64,000 nt of DNA, from the NCBI RefSeq assembly GCF_033807715.1, contig NC_084599.1, positions 28,060,125 through 28,124,124 on the forward strand. The letters run 5' to 3'. This document shows, piece after piece, positions 47,984-57,985 of the stretch (position 1 is the first letter of the stretch; the number at the start of each line of letters is the position of its first letter). The stretch comes from Cololabis saira. Taxonomy: Eukaryota; Chordata; Actinopteri; Beloniformes; Belonidae. Made by a program: the position numbers and the translations under genes. A model generated the notes under the pieces. It was not told where the DNA came from. It made no database searches and was given only the letters and a program-made list of their open reading frames with translations.

Positions 47984-48951
47984 GAAGATGGAACTTGCTC
48001 TTCCACTCCATAAATTGTAAATTTCATAAATCACATACTTCATGGTTCTTTGGTCTGCTACAATAGGATATTATTTTGTTTCCTTTATAAAAAAAAAAAT
48101 AAAAAAAATAGGACATAGTGCAGGCATGTTGTGGGGGGAAGAAATGTCCTCTCCCTCATTGTTGGGCACAGTCTCACTTTGGTTTCTGAAAAGCTTTGGA
48201 ACCAAATACTGAAAGAATAAAAAAGCACCGTCTTTAAGTCCAAACGCCCCACATTCCCTCCCACCCAAAAACTGACAGGCACATCTCAATCCTGTAAGTG
48301 AGAGAAGCCTGGCATTCGACTGGTGGGAGATTCTGGCACCCAATCAGGACCTGCTATTAGGATATTTTCACAAAGAGGGAGCTGCTGCTTCCTACCAAGG
48401 CCCACGTCACATCTGCTGAGGACACATTCCTGACTAAGTGAACTGGAAGCAGCCTTCTGATCCGACTGAGTGCCAGAGAGAGTCTGTGAGATAATGTTTC
48501 AGAGTAGTTACCACTATTTATGAGGGACATATCACCATTCTGAAGTACAATAGTGTCGGTGATGCTGCTTACTAGCTCATTGTCTCACCATATAAAAAGA
48601 AAAATATTGGTTCTGAACGACCTCATTGCACATGTGAAATACTGCATACTGTCGGTAATGTTCAGTAGGACAGTTTATCCTCCAGAAAGCTGTTACTGAC
48701 ATACAAAGGATGGCAGTTGGTGTGCACGATTGGAGAGGACCCAAATGTAGGCGTGCAGACAGAAAGCAAGGTGATGACAGATACAAAGAAGCCTACAAGC
48801 CCAAAAACAGAAATCTAGAAATGCTGAGCCGAACGAGGCTGGAACTGAGCACAGTGTGGTGCAGTGAATAAAATCATATTCTTGCAACAGTTCATTAGAA
48901 CATGGTTGTTCATAACCCCCATACCAAAGAAAAGTTAGGTTACTGCCCTAA
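47984..48951. other. Unannotated DNA, no gene seen
   Basis: Short frames. No repeat end recognised until the Harbinger-like element. Confidence 0.45.
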
Positions 48952-49648
48952 GGGCCCGATTTACTAAAGGTTTGCGTGTGTTAAAACGTGTGCAAACTTG
49001 ACAGCACCCGCAAACCAATCTGCAAGCTGATCTACTAACGGCGTGCAAAGAGGACTGCGTCTCTGAAATGCAATCCACGCAATCCATTTAGTACTTTTGC
49101 CCTGATGAATAATCAATATGGGGCGTAACCGCCAGAGAGCGCTAAATACTGGGAGGGGAAGATGCAAATTGCTCCATTTACCACCCGCAATGAGATTTAC
49201 CAAGCCTGAAAGTAATTGCGCGTATTGTGATTGCGTCTGTATTTAATACGTTCGAAAGGAAGGTGCTAATCTGCTGCTGCTGTTATTGTGGCAAGGAGGC
49301 GACATCCAAAATCAAACAATACGCAGAGAGAGAGTCTTTATTCTGCTGCATGCTATTTTAAAAATGGTTGCACAAGTTTTATTAAAGGCCACTTTTTCTT
49401 TAGTTCTCCGCCTTATATCTTGCCACCTTCTCTTATTGTGCCCCCCTCCACTCGCCCACAAGCAGGCCAAGCCTTTGTGCCAAAACTTTGTATTTTATTG
49501 ATTACTTATTTTATTGAACGTGAAATTATCCTTCGTAAATTACATTTAATTAAAACCCGTGCTTATTAATCACAAAACACAGGTTAAACATCATGACCAA
49601 ATCCACTCCGACCCGCAGTGTCAGGATCAGCGCAGAGACTGCAGCTTC

Positions 49649-49680
49649 GCCTGAATTATGATTCTGCGTTAAATCGACGG
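49649..49680. mobile_element. Fragment of the palindromic MITE family
   Basis: GCCTGAATTATGATTCTGCG followed by TTAAATCGACGG matches the left arm of the copies at 33391 and 47604 with three differences. No right arm is present. Confidence 0.6.
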
Positions 49681-49874
49681 CCATATGATGGTCCCGTCTG
49701 TCACACATTTACTGTCAGTGTTTGCTATATAATATATAATATTTGCAATATACTGTGGACATCTGAATAAAAACTCATAAATAGATGAATCAAAGCGCTC
49801 TCCAGCTCTGTGTCTGATTGTCTTTTTCTCCTCAGATCATGCCGAGCACTGCCGGGTCACGCAAATCCGACCAA

Positions 49875-50192
49875 TTAAATATTAAAATCAAATTCGGTCC
49901 TGTGGCCCGTTTTTCTATTTCGTATTTTTGATCTGTGCCTAAAATTGAAATATGAAAAACCAGACGTTTTTCCGTTTTTTGTGTTACCAACTGCATTTAT
50001 TCTATCGCAGGTTTTCTCCGATATTGCGTTTCTTTTGGAAATGTTTAAATTTATTTGCTGTAGTTCATTAATGTGTTTATTTGCCTCTTCCACTAATATC
50101 TCTAACTCCAACTCGTCAAATTTCATTTTGCGCTTGTGACTTGTGACTGTGCTTTCCATCCACTCTCCATGGCGCAGAGTTTGCGCTCGCAA
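49875..50192 (-). pseudogene. Myb/SANT-like protein remnant of a Harbinger element
   Basis: The 105-residue frame has KRKMKFDELELEILVEEANK at residues 20-39, close to the start of the NAIF1/MSANTD-type Myb/SANT domain (F-[ST/DE]-x-x-E-x-x-x-L-x-x-x-V). It continues with ERINAVGN-like DRINAVGNTKNGKT, which is where the domain's third helix begins. The middle has lost or altered residues, including the aromatic residues of helix 2, and the end runs into unrelated sequence. It reads inward from the right terminus, as expected for the accessory DNA-binding ORF. Likely inactive. Confidence 0.65.
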
Positions 50193-50365
50193 ACCTTAAG
50201 ACGCGCAACACCTCATTTAAATACTGCTGTTTGCACCTGTTATCAATTGCGCACGCAATCTTAGTTGATCACCCGCAAACCACACGCAAACAGCACGCGC
50301 AAACTTTTTCAGTGCACACGCAATTTAGTACTCTTTATTTAGGATCTTAGTAAATCGGGCCCTAA

Positions 50366-53300
50366 GTGTACAAAAGAAGATGAAGAAAGATCCAAATATC
50401 TAAACCCTTATAATAACACAACATAGTAAAAAAAACAAATCCAATGTTTAAACTGAGTAAATGTACCATCTTAAAAGGTAATTTTGTACTTGATAGCAGT
50501 CACGTATCTCAAAAAGATGGAACATGGCTATATTTTTGACTACATAGTATCCCCTCTTCTTTTATTCACAGTTTAAATGGAAACAGAAGGGACCCGCTGC
50601 TGGAGTTTCGGGGGACTAATGTTGTCCCATTCTTGTCTGCAGGATTCAAGCTGCTCCTTTGTCCTGGGTCGTCCTAAATGTTTACAATGGAACAGGCCAT
50701 CAGGGTAGTTCAGCACCTGGATATATGAACATAAATTTATTAGGCTATATGTACTCCGTGGATGCAGTAGGTTTTAGCATGGTCTTGCTGAATTGTGTAA
50801 GGCCCTTCCTGAAACAGTCTATATAAATGGGAGTCTATCCCGGAAGTCACAGCAAGCCATGCAATGTGAATTGCGGCCATTCTAGTCAATGGGAGGGTAT
50901 CAGCAGGGACATGAAGCCGTTTAGAAGCATCCCAGATGTGATGTCCACTCTGCTCTGCTAATGATACTCATGGAGTCTCTTTGGTGCTGGTATATTTACA
51001 CGAAGCAGATAATGCGAGCATGAAGTCAGACATCAGAATGCTATCGAGAATGTGGTGGATTTTTTAAAATAAAACACCAGAAGTTGGCTCGGAGTTGTGC
51101 ATTGACATCATATTAACCTTTGGAGGCTGCTGATAAACAATTAAGGAAGGTTCAGAGGAGATTTAAACCACAGACAAAGAGAGGGTCAGTTTAAAAGTTG
51201 AAATGCTCCTTTTGTCTGACACCACTCATCTTTTTAATATATATAATTCTAAAAAGGGAAGACGAGGCCAGAAATGCTTTTCAACAAACTGACTACTGTG
51301 CAATTTTAATGTGATCTCGAAGCCTCCGGAAAAACTCATAATCTTACAAAACCAGCTGAGGAGGCAGCACTTGAAAGCTTTCTGCTTTTGAAACGCTCGC
51401 AGAGACACCTGAGGATGGAGCAAATTGCTGCAGAACCAGATCATTATTCTTCCAATCCCTTTGGGAATGAGGCACAACATTGACATCTTAAAGGAATAGT
51501 TTGAGACTAAAACACTAAAACAAACAATGAACAGCCAACTGACCAAGACGCAAGGAACAGAGGAAACCCCACATATCACAACTTAAACTGGCAGCTATTT
51601 TCAAATGATGGTATCCATCTCTATTGTGGTAACGGTAGTGAACTGTTACACTCTTATTATTAATGAAAAGAAAAAACTGAAAGGATGCTGTTATTTTTTT
51701 TTCTAAAAAATGAAACAGATTACTGCTTTAATATTCACTGCATAACTAGATTCAGAAAAACTCATCAGTACCAGAAATTTCACTGAGGATATTGAGGTGA
51801 ATTAACATGAACTATTTCAACTGAGTGACTAGAATTTAATGCAATTAAAGAGGAACAGTTTGTGAAACCTTGAGAACTTTTACCTTGCTGAATAAATATT
51901 TTCCAATTATTGTCTAAAACATCAAATTTTCACACAAGTTAAAGGCGCCCCAGTGAAACACAGCATATATAATGAATAAATACCTTTCCATTCAGGGATT
52001 AATACATATTAATATAGTATTTTTTTCTGTTTTGATCACTTTTGCCTTTGATTTGGAAATCAATTTTCTAGTGGACTTCAGCAGTAATCAAATTTGCCTA
52101 TGGAGCAACCTTTGTTGGGTCAACCACTACTTAGAAAGAAATCAGTGCTCTTTAGTTTCACCTACTTGTGTGCAATATGAGTTTTTATTGGTGGAATCAA
52201 TATTATTCCAAGATTTTAACAACTTTTTTTTTAGCTTGATATGCAATTCAAATCACAAACACACCCAACATTATTATATTGGAGAGAGTTAAAAAAAAAA
52301 GGTACATGTAGAGACATATCATGTTTTTGGACTGTGAGAGGAAACTGGAGTAACAGGAGTAACCAATAAAAAAGCAGAGATCTTAAAAATCCACCCTCAC
52401 TAGGATGTGTAATGAGGACTATTGTTCTATACTTACCCATGTTTTTTGCTTTGCTACATTACGTTCGCCAGCTGTTTCCAAGTGGTACAATGTAGGACAA
52501 AATCAGTCCTTTACAAATCTAAATCACAAAGAGAGGTCCAGGTGTCTAACTGAGTCCTGTCTAAAGTAAGCACCACAGGCAGTGGGTTAGGAAGCAAAAG
52601 GACATAAGAGAGAGCATAGGATAGATTACAGGAAAGGCAGAATAAATGGATGGAAGGCCAGAGAAATATCTGGTGAAGTGAGGCAACAATGTCACAGGGA
52701 GGGCAGACAAACACTTGAGGACATTAAAAAAAGAAGAAAGAGAATACCAGTAAATGATGAGTAGAGGTGCAGACAGGGAAGAGCTTGACAGAAATCTCAA
52801 AGAGCCAAAGTTTTGATATAAGGAGAAATCATACAGAAGAAACATCCAGCATGTGCATCACACCATGTCAAGCAATGATCAAAAAGATTTCTGTTAAATG
52901 TCAGACTGCATTTGAACTGTTAGCAACTGGGTGATTCACCAGGCTTTTAGAGAGATGCAATCAAATCAAAAGAAAGGACGAGGAAAGGTTTTTTTAAACA
53001 GCACACAACAACATCGCTTGGCGTCAGACCGATATTAAACATTAAATATGTGCTTTTACATTGAACAAGCTTGTGAAATAGTTAGACAAGCCAATGCAGT
53101 GTTCTGCGGGGAATCGGAAGTCGAGTTTCTAAATGCAACCATCCTCTGTGTAACTGAATCTGCATTGATCCACTTTTAGCTGTGGTTCAAACTAAGATTT
53201 AGAAATTACATCCACTAACATTTGAATACGAGAAGAAACAATTCTCTGTGTGTTGTTCCAGCCTTGTTTTATGGAATTATTGGAAATGTGTTTTTGGAAT

Positions 53301-54718
53301 CAACTTATTGTGGAAACCACAGCAAACTTCCTTTATGCTTCCAAGTGTGGGATGCCAATCTTTTGCATGAAATAAACTGTTTACAACTGCAACTACAAAA
53401 CTTCAGAAATGGTTCCAGGGAGTGGCAAAATGTCACATTTTGGACCGCCACGCAAGAGAAATAAGACTGAGCCTCATATTTTTATAGGACTCCATAAACC
53501 CTTACTACCTTTCATACATCACCAAATACTATGCCTTTATTGTGGTGTTACTACATTTTGCACAAGCAGACCAATGTACTTATTGCACATTTTATTGTGA
53601 AACTGGGATGAATACAAATCAATGCTTTGTATTGCCTTCCTTTGGTTGTGCTAAAATGTAAAATGTCAGCAGAAAATGAGAAATCTAGCACTTATCCTGC
53701 TTTTTAATTGTTGGAATACATTTTACATTTTGCAGTACATACCTGATCCTTTTGGTTTGTCCAGGTCTGATCTTTTTTTTCTTCTACTAATTTTCAATCA
53801 TAACAATTTTTGTAAGCTCAGTTCAGAATTCAGATAAAGTTCAGATGAAACACAGCATTCTTGACTGTGTAGTTGTTTGTTTAACAAAATAAAGCCAAAA
53901 AGAAAATAATTATCTGTAAAATCCTAAGTACCCCCTTACTGTTTCTTTAGGATTTAAGAAGGTAAGCTGCAGCCTGGTGCTGATAATCATCAGCCCTTGA
54001 TAAATTCATCATCCGGAGGTGTGCATGCCTCTATAAAAACAGCTGTTTTGGCAGTTTGCTGGTGTGGAGCGTCAGGTATGGCTAACCAAATATGTTGAGA
54101 GAAAAATAACCAATGCCCTTTAAAAGCAATTGTTGGTGCACATTAACTCAGAGAGGTTTTTAAAAATATTTTTGAAGTTCAGATTTTTACAGTGAAAAGA
54201 TTATTCACAAGAGGGAAGCTTTTAAGTCGGTTATGGCTGAAAAATAAGATGAGGATTTTGGAGAGGCCTAGTCGAACTTCACACTTAACCTGACTCCGAA
54301 AAAGTGTAGAGACGGCAGGATTAGAGTAAGAAATATGCTCCTGCAGCCACGTCTGCAGTGAAACACATCGTACTGCATTCCCAATGCTCTTGCTGGGTCG
54401 CATTCAGCGTGCCAAGGTCGTCCATCTTACTGCGAATAAAATCACGTTCCCCATTATGACTGAGGGAAAAAACATGTTCAACTTTGCTCTCTCCACTTTG
54501 CTTGATCCCCAGAATTTCCTTTTCAACTCAAGTAGGATTGTTGGCCTCAATCTGAGTTGGGCAGCTGAAATTTCCCGTCAGCTACTCCTGCTTGAAAACA
54601 ACTCTTTCGTTGCTGTGGTTTGTCATCATAACAGGTGGTAAAAAGTGACAAAACCAACAGAGTAAATCCCTCAAGCAGCATGCAATCTGAAGCAGAATGA
54701 AAGTTCATTGAAAAATAT
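50366..54718. other. Unannotated DNA, no gene seen
   Basis: Over 4 kb with no recognised domain. At 50585-50815, phrases such as AATGTTGTCCCATTCTTGTC, GGATTCAAGCTGCTC and GTCTTGCTGAATTGTG resemble a repeat I have seen in many fish sequences, but I cannot place its ends or class. The rest is AT-rich and featureless. Confidence 0.4.
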
Positions 54719-54893
54719 GTTTTCTATAGGGCTGTCCAAGTTGACGCGTTAACAACGCGCTAACTTAACGTTCTCTTAACGCCGACAATTTTTTTAACGC
54801 ACGATTAAAAAAAAAAAAGAAAAAAAACGGCGCATATCATTTCAGGCGCTTGATGGCACCCGTAGTTCGAGGAAAAGACTGGTGAACTGAAAG

Positions 54894-55045
54894 ATGGAGA
54901 ATGAAAAGCGACTTTTGAACAGCAAGTTCACTTTCAAAAAGATGCCAGATGGCTCGCTGGACAAGACAGAAGTTATTTACATGTACCATCGATTTGAAAT
55001 GAATTACCATCGAAGTACGTCGAGTCTCAAATACCAGAGAGCGCC
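54894..55045 (+). pseudogene. hAT transposase BED-finger remnant
   Basis: The frame MENEKRLLNSKFTFKKMPDG then SLDKTEVIYMYHRFEMNYHR then STSSLKYQ has the F-x-K-x-P-D-G-S-L-D-K-[ST]-x-V-I-C-x-x-C ... Y-H-R-S-T-S-S-L-x-Y-H layout of ZBED-type hAT transposases. Both zinc-binding Cys positions are Tyr here, and the first His of the terminal pair is Gln. The finger should not bind zinc. The frame then hits a poly-C run and an inserted repeat. It lies about 170 bp inside the left terminus on the plus strand, where the transposase start is expected. Confidence 0.75.
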
Positions 55046-55111
55046 GCGCTGCTCCCCCCCCCCCCGTCAAAATCAGACAACGCTGGATAGCAGCTTGCAA
55101 AAAAGGACGAG

Positions 55112-55190
55112 TCAAATCAAATCAAACTTCATTTGTTAAGCGCTTTTCTTACAAAATAAGAAATGCAACGCAAAGCGCTTTACATCAACA
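55112..55190 (-). mobile_element. 3' tail of a SINE or LINE with (TTTGA)n repeats
   Basis: On the minus strand it reads TGTAAAGCGCTTTGCGTTGC, then GTAAGAAAAGCGC, ending in TTTGATTTGATTTGA at 55112-55126. It is the same kind of 3' end (GCGCT plus a pentamer tail) as the insert at 24706-25103. The body is lost or too diverged to follow beyond the poly-C run at 55193. Confidence 0.55.
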
Positions 55191-55669
55191 ATGCCCCCCC
55201 CCCCCCACACACACACACAGACGGGCGCACACTGCGATTCGCACTGAGGATTCAGATGAGGAAACGGCTGAGTTACTCCCGTTACCGTATTTTCGCGACC
55301 ATATGGCGCACTGTGTGGAAAGGCGCACCCTCAGTTTTGTGTGTCATTTTTGGTTTTAAAACACACATATGGCGCACCGACCCAAAAGGCGCCGTCTACG
55401 GAGACGGAGCTGCACACACACGCGTTGCAAAACACACGCGCTAAAAATACAGCAGAAGCAAAACTTAGTTTGATATTTTATTTCACTTTTCACATCAATC
55501 AAACCCTTCAAAAGGTTCATATTCTGTTTCTGCATTAAAGAATTTAAAAAAACCACCGGGTTGCTGCACAAACCTGTCTCAGCCACTGATCATCTCCTCA
55601 TCCATCCAGCCCTTCATTTCACTCTGGCTGGAAAAGTCTCTTTAGGGAACGCTTTTCTTTTAAAAATCC

Positions 55670-55850
55670 CGGCCGCGGCGGTCCCGGGTCCCGCTCCCCG
55701 TTTGCTCCCTCGCGCTGGACCGGGTCCCGGGTCCCGGGTCCCGGGTCCCGGTCCCGGTCCGCCCCCCCCCCCCGCGCTGGTCCCGCGGCGGTCCCGGGTC
55801 CCGCGTCGCGTCCTCGCGCTGGACCCGCTCACACACACGCGCTGTCGGGG
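55670..55850. repeat. GC-rich block with GGGTCCC-type tandem array
   Basis: CGGGTCCCGGGTCCCGGGTC-like hexamers at 55720-55760, a poly-C run, and CpG-dense sequence. It would score as a small CpG island, but it is internal to a transposon and has no attached gene. Confidence 0.85.
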
Positions 55851-56114
55851 AGCCGGTACCGGGGTTTGTATCCGACAGGAGCTCCGTTAATTCAGCTGCG
55901 CCGGTCCGAATTTCCAGACCTGTCTCAGCTTCTTGATCACCATCATCCCTTCATCCAGCCCCCTCTTTTCATTCACCCTTATAATGACTCCGGCTGGAAA
56001 CGTCTTATGCAAAGTTTTTCTTTTAAAAATCACCATAAGTTTCTGTCCATCAGCTGCGCCAGTCCAGCACCACATAGGCTACATGAGAATCTGTGTGTCG
56101 CGCCGCGAATACAC

Positions 56115-56315
56115 ACACGCGCATGTCAGGATCCGGTACCGGGTTTGTAACCGACAGATTTGGCTGCAAATCTCGGAGAGTGAAGCTGATCTGACCTGAG
56201 ACAGACCCCAGAAATCTCTGCTCTTAAAGCGGCCGGGAACCAGGTCATCGGACCCGCTTGGGGAACCAGGAAGTCGGCTGCAGCAGCACCCATCACCGCG
56301 CTGCTGCATCGGTTC
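56115..56315 (-). repeat. GC-rich unit, third copy, inverted
   Basis: Its complement runs TTCCTGGTTCCCCAAGCGGG, ACCTGGTTCCCGGCCGCTTT, AAGAGCAGAGATTTCTGGGG, CAGATCAGCTTCACTCTCCG, AGATTTGCAGCCAAATCTG and CGGTTACAAACCCGGTACCG, parallel to 42820-43010. It is closer to unit 2 than to unit 1 there. Confidence 0.75.
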
Positions 56316-57188
56316 CCGACATGCAAAACACACGCGCGCTGCAGAACACTCACACACAAGTGTGCTTATTTAAATAGAGCGGAGCAAAACTTAGTTTGAT
56401 TGTATTTTATTTCACTTTACACATCAAGCAAATCCTTAAAAGTCTTCATCATCTGTTTCGCATTAAACAGCTCAGTGGATGGTCTCATTCAGCTTCACCC
56501 GCCCCCTTCTCTTTTTACCTTCTCATGGTGGACGACCTGACATTACCGTAATTCAGGTAATAGACACGGCGCACCGTTTCTTAAGGCGCCCGGCACATTT
56601 AAAAAAAAAAAAAAAAAAAAAAGTTGCGCCTTATGGTCGCGAAAATACGGTACATGTGCACTTTATTTGTTTGTAATTCAGTTTTTGTATCCCCCTGTTT
56701 TGATCCCACTTAGGAGAAGGGGATATTTTTTTAGCCTTTTATTTTTCTCCATATGAGGTTAGACATAATTACAGGGAAAATTTAACTGACCAATGCACTT
56801 CTTGTACAATGTTTGTGATGCATATGGTTCATTGTTTTACTTTGAGCTGCTTAAAAAAACAAGGAATCTTAAGTTAGTCTTTACAAGTGTAAAGTTGGGG
56901 ACTACATTGTGTTTGTATTTATGAAGGAATGTTACATTCAGGTCAAAAGCTTTTTTTGTGGAAAGTTGAATAAATATTTGCATAAAGCAGCATATTTGCC
57001 CTTTCTCATGTTGTTAACAGTATTAAAAACATTAAAAAAATACCTTGAGGTAATTTAGAACAGCACAAAATGTGTGAATAAATATGCAATAAATATGCAA
57101 TTAATATGCGATTAATCGCAGTTAATTACAGAAATCATGGATTAATTAAGATTAAAAATTTTTATCGTTGGCCAGCACTAGTTTTCTA

Positions 57189-57371
57189 TCATGAAAATGG
57201 CAAAGAAAAAAAAAGATAAAAAGAGATACTGCAACCAACTACCATTACTGTATATGTGGCACTGTTTTAGAAAACAGGTATGAAGTGCACTAGAAAATAT
57301 CTTGATGTACATTAAAGAAATAAAGTGCCACAATAGCATAGTAAATGAAAAGGAAGCAGGCACAGTCAGGA
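57189..57371. other. Short unannotated spacer
   Basis: Nothing recognised. Confidence 0.5.
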
Positions 57372-57716
57372 TGCATGTAGAGGGGAAGAAGGTACAGGAG
57401 TTTAAATACTTTGGCTAATCCTTGCAGAGCAATAGGGAGTCTGGAAAAGATGTGAAGCAGAGAGTGCAGACAAGGTGGGCTGAATGGAGAAGTACACCTG
57501 GAGTTATCGGTGATAGAAGAGAAGAAATGAGAACAAAGGGGAAGGTTTACAGAGTGGTAATGAGACCAGCACTCTATGGTTTGGAGACAGCAGCCCTGGC
57601 CAGGAGACACGAGGAGGAGCTGAAGGTGGCGGAGAAGATGCCACGATTGTCTTTGTAAGTGACAGGGATGGAAAGGTCTGAAGATGATCACATCAGAAGA
57701 AAAGCCAGGTTTAGGT
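57372..57716 (+). pseudogene. LINE reverse transcriptase C-terminal fragment
   Basis: Frame 57372 gives GKKVQEFKYFG, an in-frame stop, then LQSNRESGKDVKQRVQTRWA, GVIGDRREEMRTKGKVYRVV and MRPALYGLETAALARRHEEE, ending in KVAEKMPRL. The order K-Y-x-G-S-x-x-Q-S-N, then K-G-K-x-Y, then R-P-A-x-x-Y-G-L-E-T-x-A-L is the thumb-side end of a non-LTR reverse transcriptase of a group common in vertebrates, probably RTE-like; the clade is uncertain. One residue is missing before YGLET. The stop and the loss of the catalytic part make it a dead 5'-truncated copy. It continues after a MITE insertion at 57778. Confidence 0.8.
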
Positions 57717-57765
57717 AGGACTGTCTCAGAAAATTAGGATATTGTGATAAAGTTCTTTATTTATA
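57717..57765. mobile_element. Terminal fragment of the hairpin MITE family
   Basis: AGGACTGTCTCAGAAAATTA then GGATATTGTGATAAAGT matches the left end of the element at 33656 with two differences. It interrupts the LINE fragment. Confidence 0.75.
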
Positions 57766-57777
57766 TATTTGGAATAA

Positions 57778-57985
57778 AGTAATGGAGGCAAGATTCAGGT
57801 TGCTCTCGTATATAAAATGGAGGGATGGTGAGTGCATTAATAGAAATATGCCAGCCAGAGGAAAAACAGGGGAACAGCAGATTTCTGGATGTGGTGAAAG
57901 AAGATATGCAGTTGACAGTAAGATGGGAACAGGTGATCCGAACTGGCAACCTCTACAAGGTGAGGAAGAAGATTGCTTAAGAAGA
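57778..57985 (+). pseudogene. LINE ORF2 distal C-terminus, continuation
   Basis: Sequence here translates, across more than one frame, to PARGKTGEQQ, FLDVVKEDM and GDPNWQPLQGEEED. These resemble the G-K-R-x-R-G-x-x-x-x-x-F-x-D-V-V-K-E-D-M and C-G-D-P segments that close ORF2 in the same LINE group. It is the downstream part of the fragment at 57372-57716, frameshifted and separated by the MITE end. Confidence 0.6.

Larger units (their letters stand above)
48952..50362. mobile_element. PIF/Harbinger-like element with TAA target duplication
   Basis: The perfect 16-bp inverted termini GGGCCCGATTTACTAA (48952-48967 and 50347-50362) are flanked by TAA at 48949-48951 and 50363-50365, the 3-bp TWA-type duplication of the superfamily. 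At 1411 bp it is a non-autonomous or deleted copy. It retains a Myb/SANT-like ORF near the right end and several GTTTGCG/CGCAAAC motifs in both subterminal regions. A piece of the palindromic MITE lies inside at 49649-49680. Confidence 0.9.
55285..56650. mobile_element. TA-flanked, mariner-like non-autonomous element, GC-rich
   Basis: The terminal repeats CCGTATTTTCGCGACCAT extend to 26 bp with one mismatch (55285-55310 against 56625-56650) and are flanked by TA (55283-55284, 56651-56652), the Tc1/mariner-type target. The 1366-bp interior has no transposase. It is built from an imperfect internal duplication: AGCAAAACTTAGTTTGAT at about 55458 and 56384, CTGTCTCAGC-based blocks at about 55578 and 55920, and CCGGTACCGGG at about 55852 and 56132. 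It also has a GC hexamer array and, inverted, the GC-rich unit shared with the MITE at 42191-43449. Confidence 0.8.
54727..57180. mobile_element. hAT DNA transposon with exact 8-bp target duplication
   Basis: The termini TAGGGCTGTCCAA and, on the complement of the right end, TAGTGCTGGCCAA match at 11 of 13 positions. The flanks are GTTTTCTA at 54719-54726 and 57181-57188, a perfect 8-bp duplication. Subterminal AACGCGTTAAC-like and GATTAATCGCAGTTAATTAC sequences are typical of this hAT group. The first ~350 bp keep the start of a transposase. The middle is replaced by a retroelement tail (55112-55190) and a mariner-like element (55285-56650). The core of the transposase is absent. Confidence 0.9.

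Noticed and set aside
55660..55860. CpG-island promoter
   Set aside because: High CpG content, but it lies wholly inside a transposon and no exon or start-site feature is nearby.
55561..55890. Pro/Gly/Arg-rich frames on both strands
   Set aside because: Caused by the GGGTCCC-type array inside a transposon.
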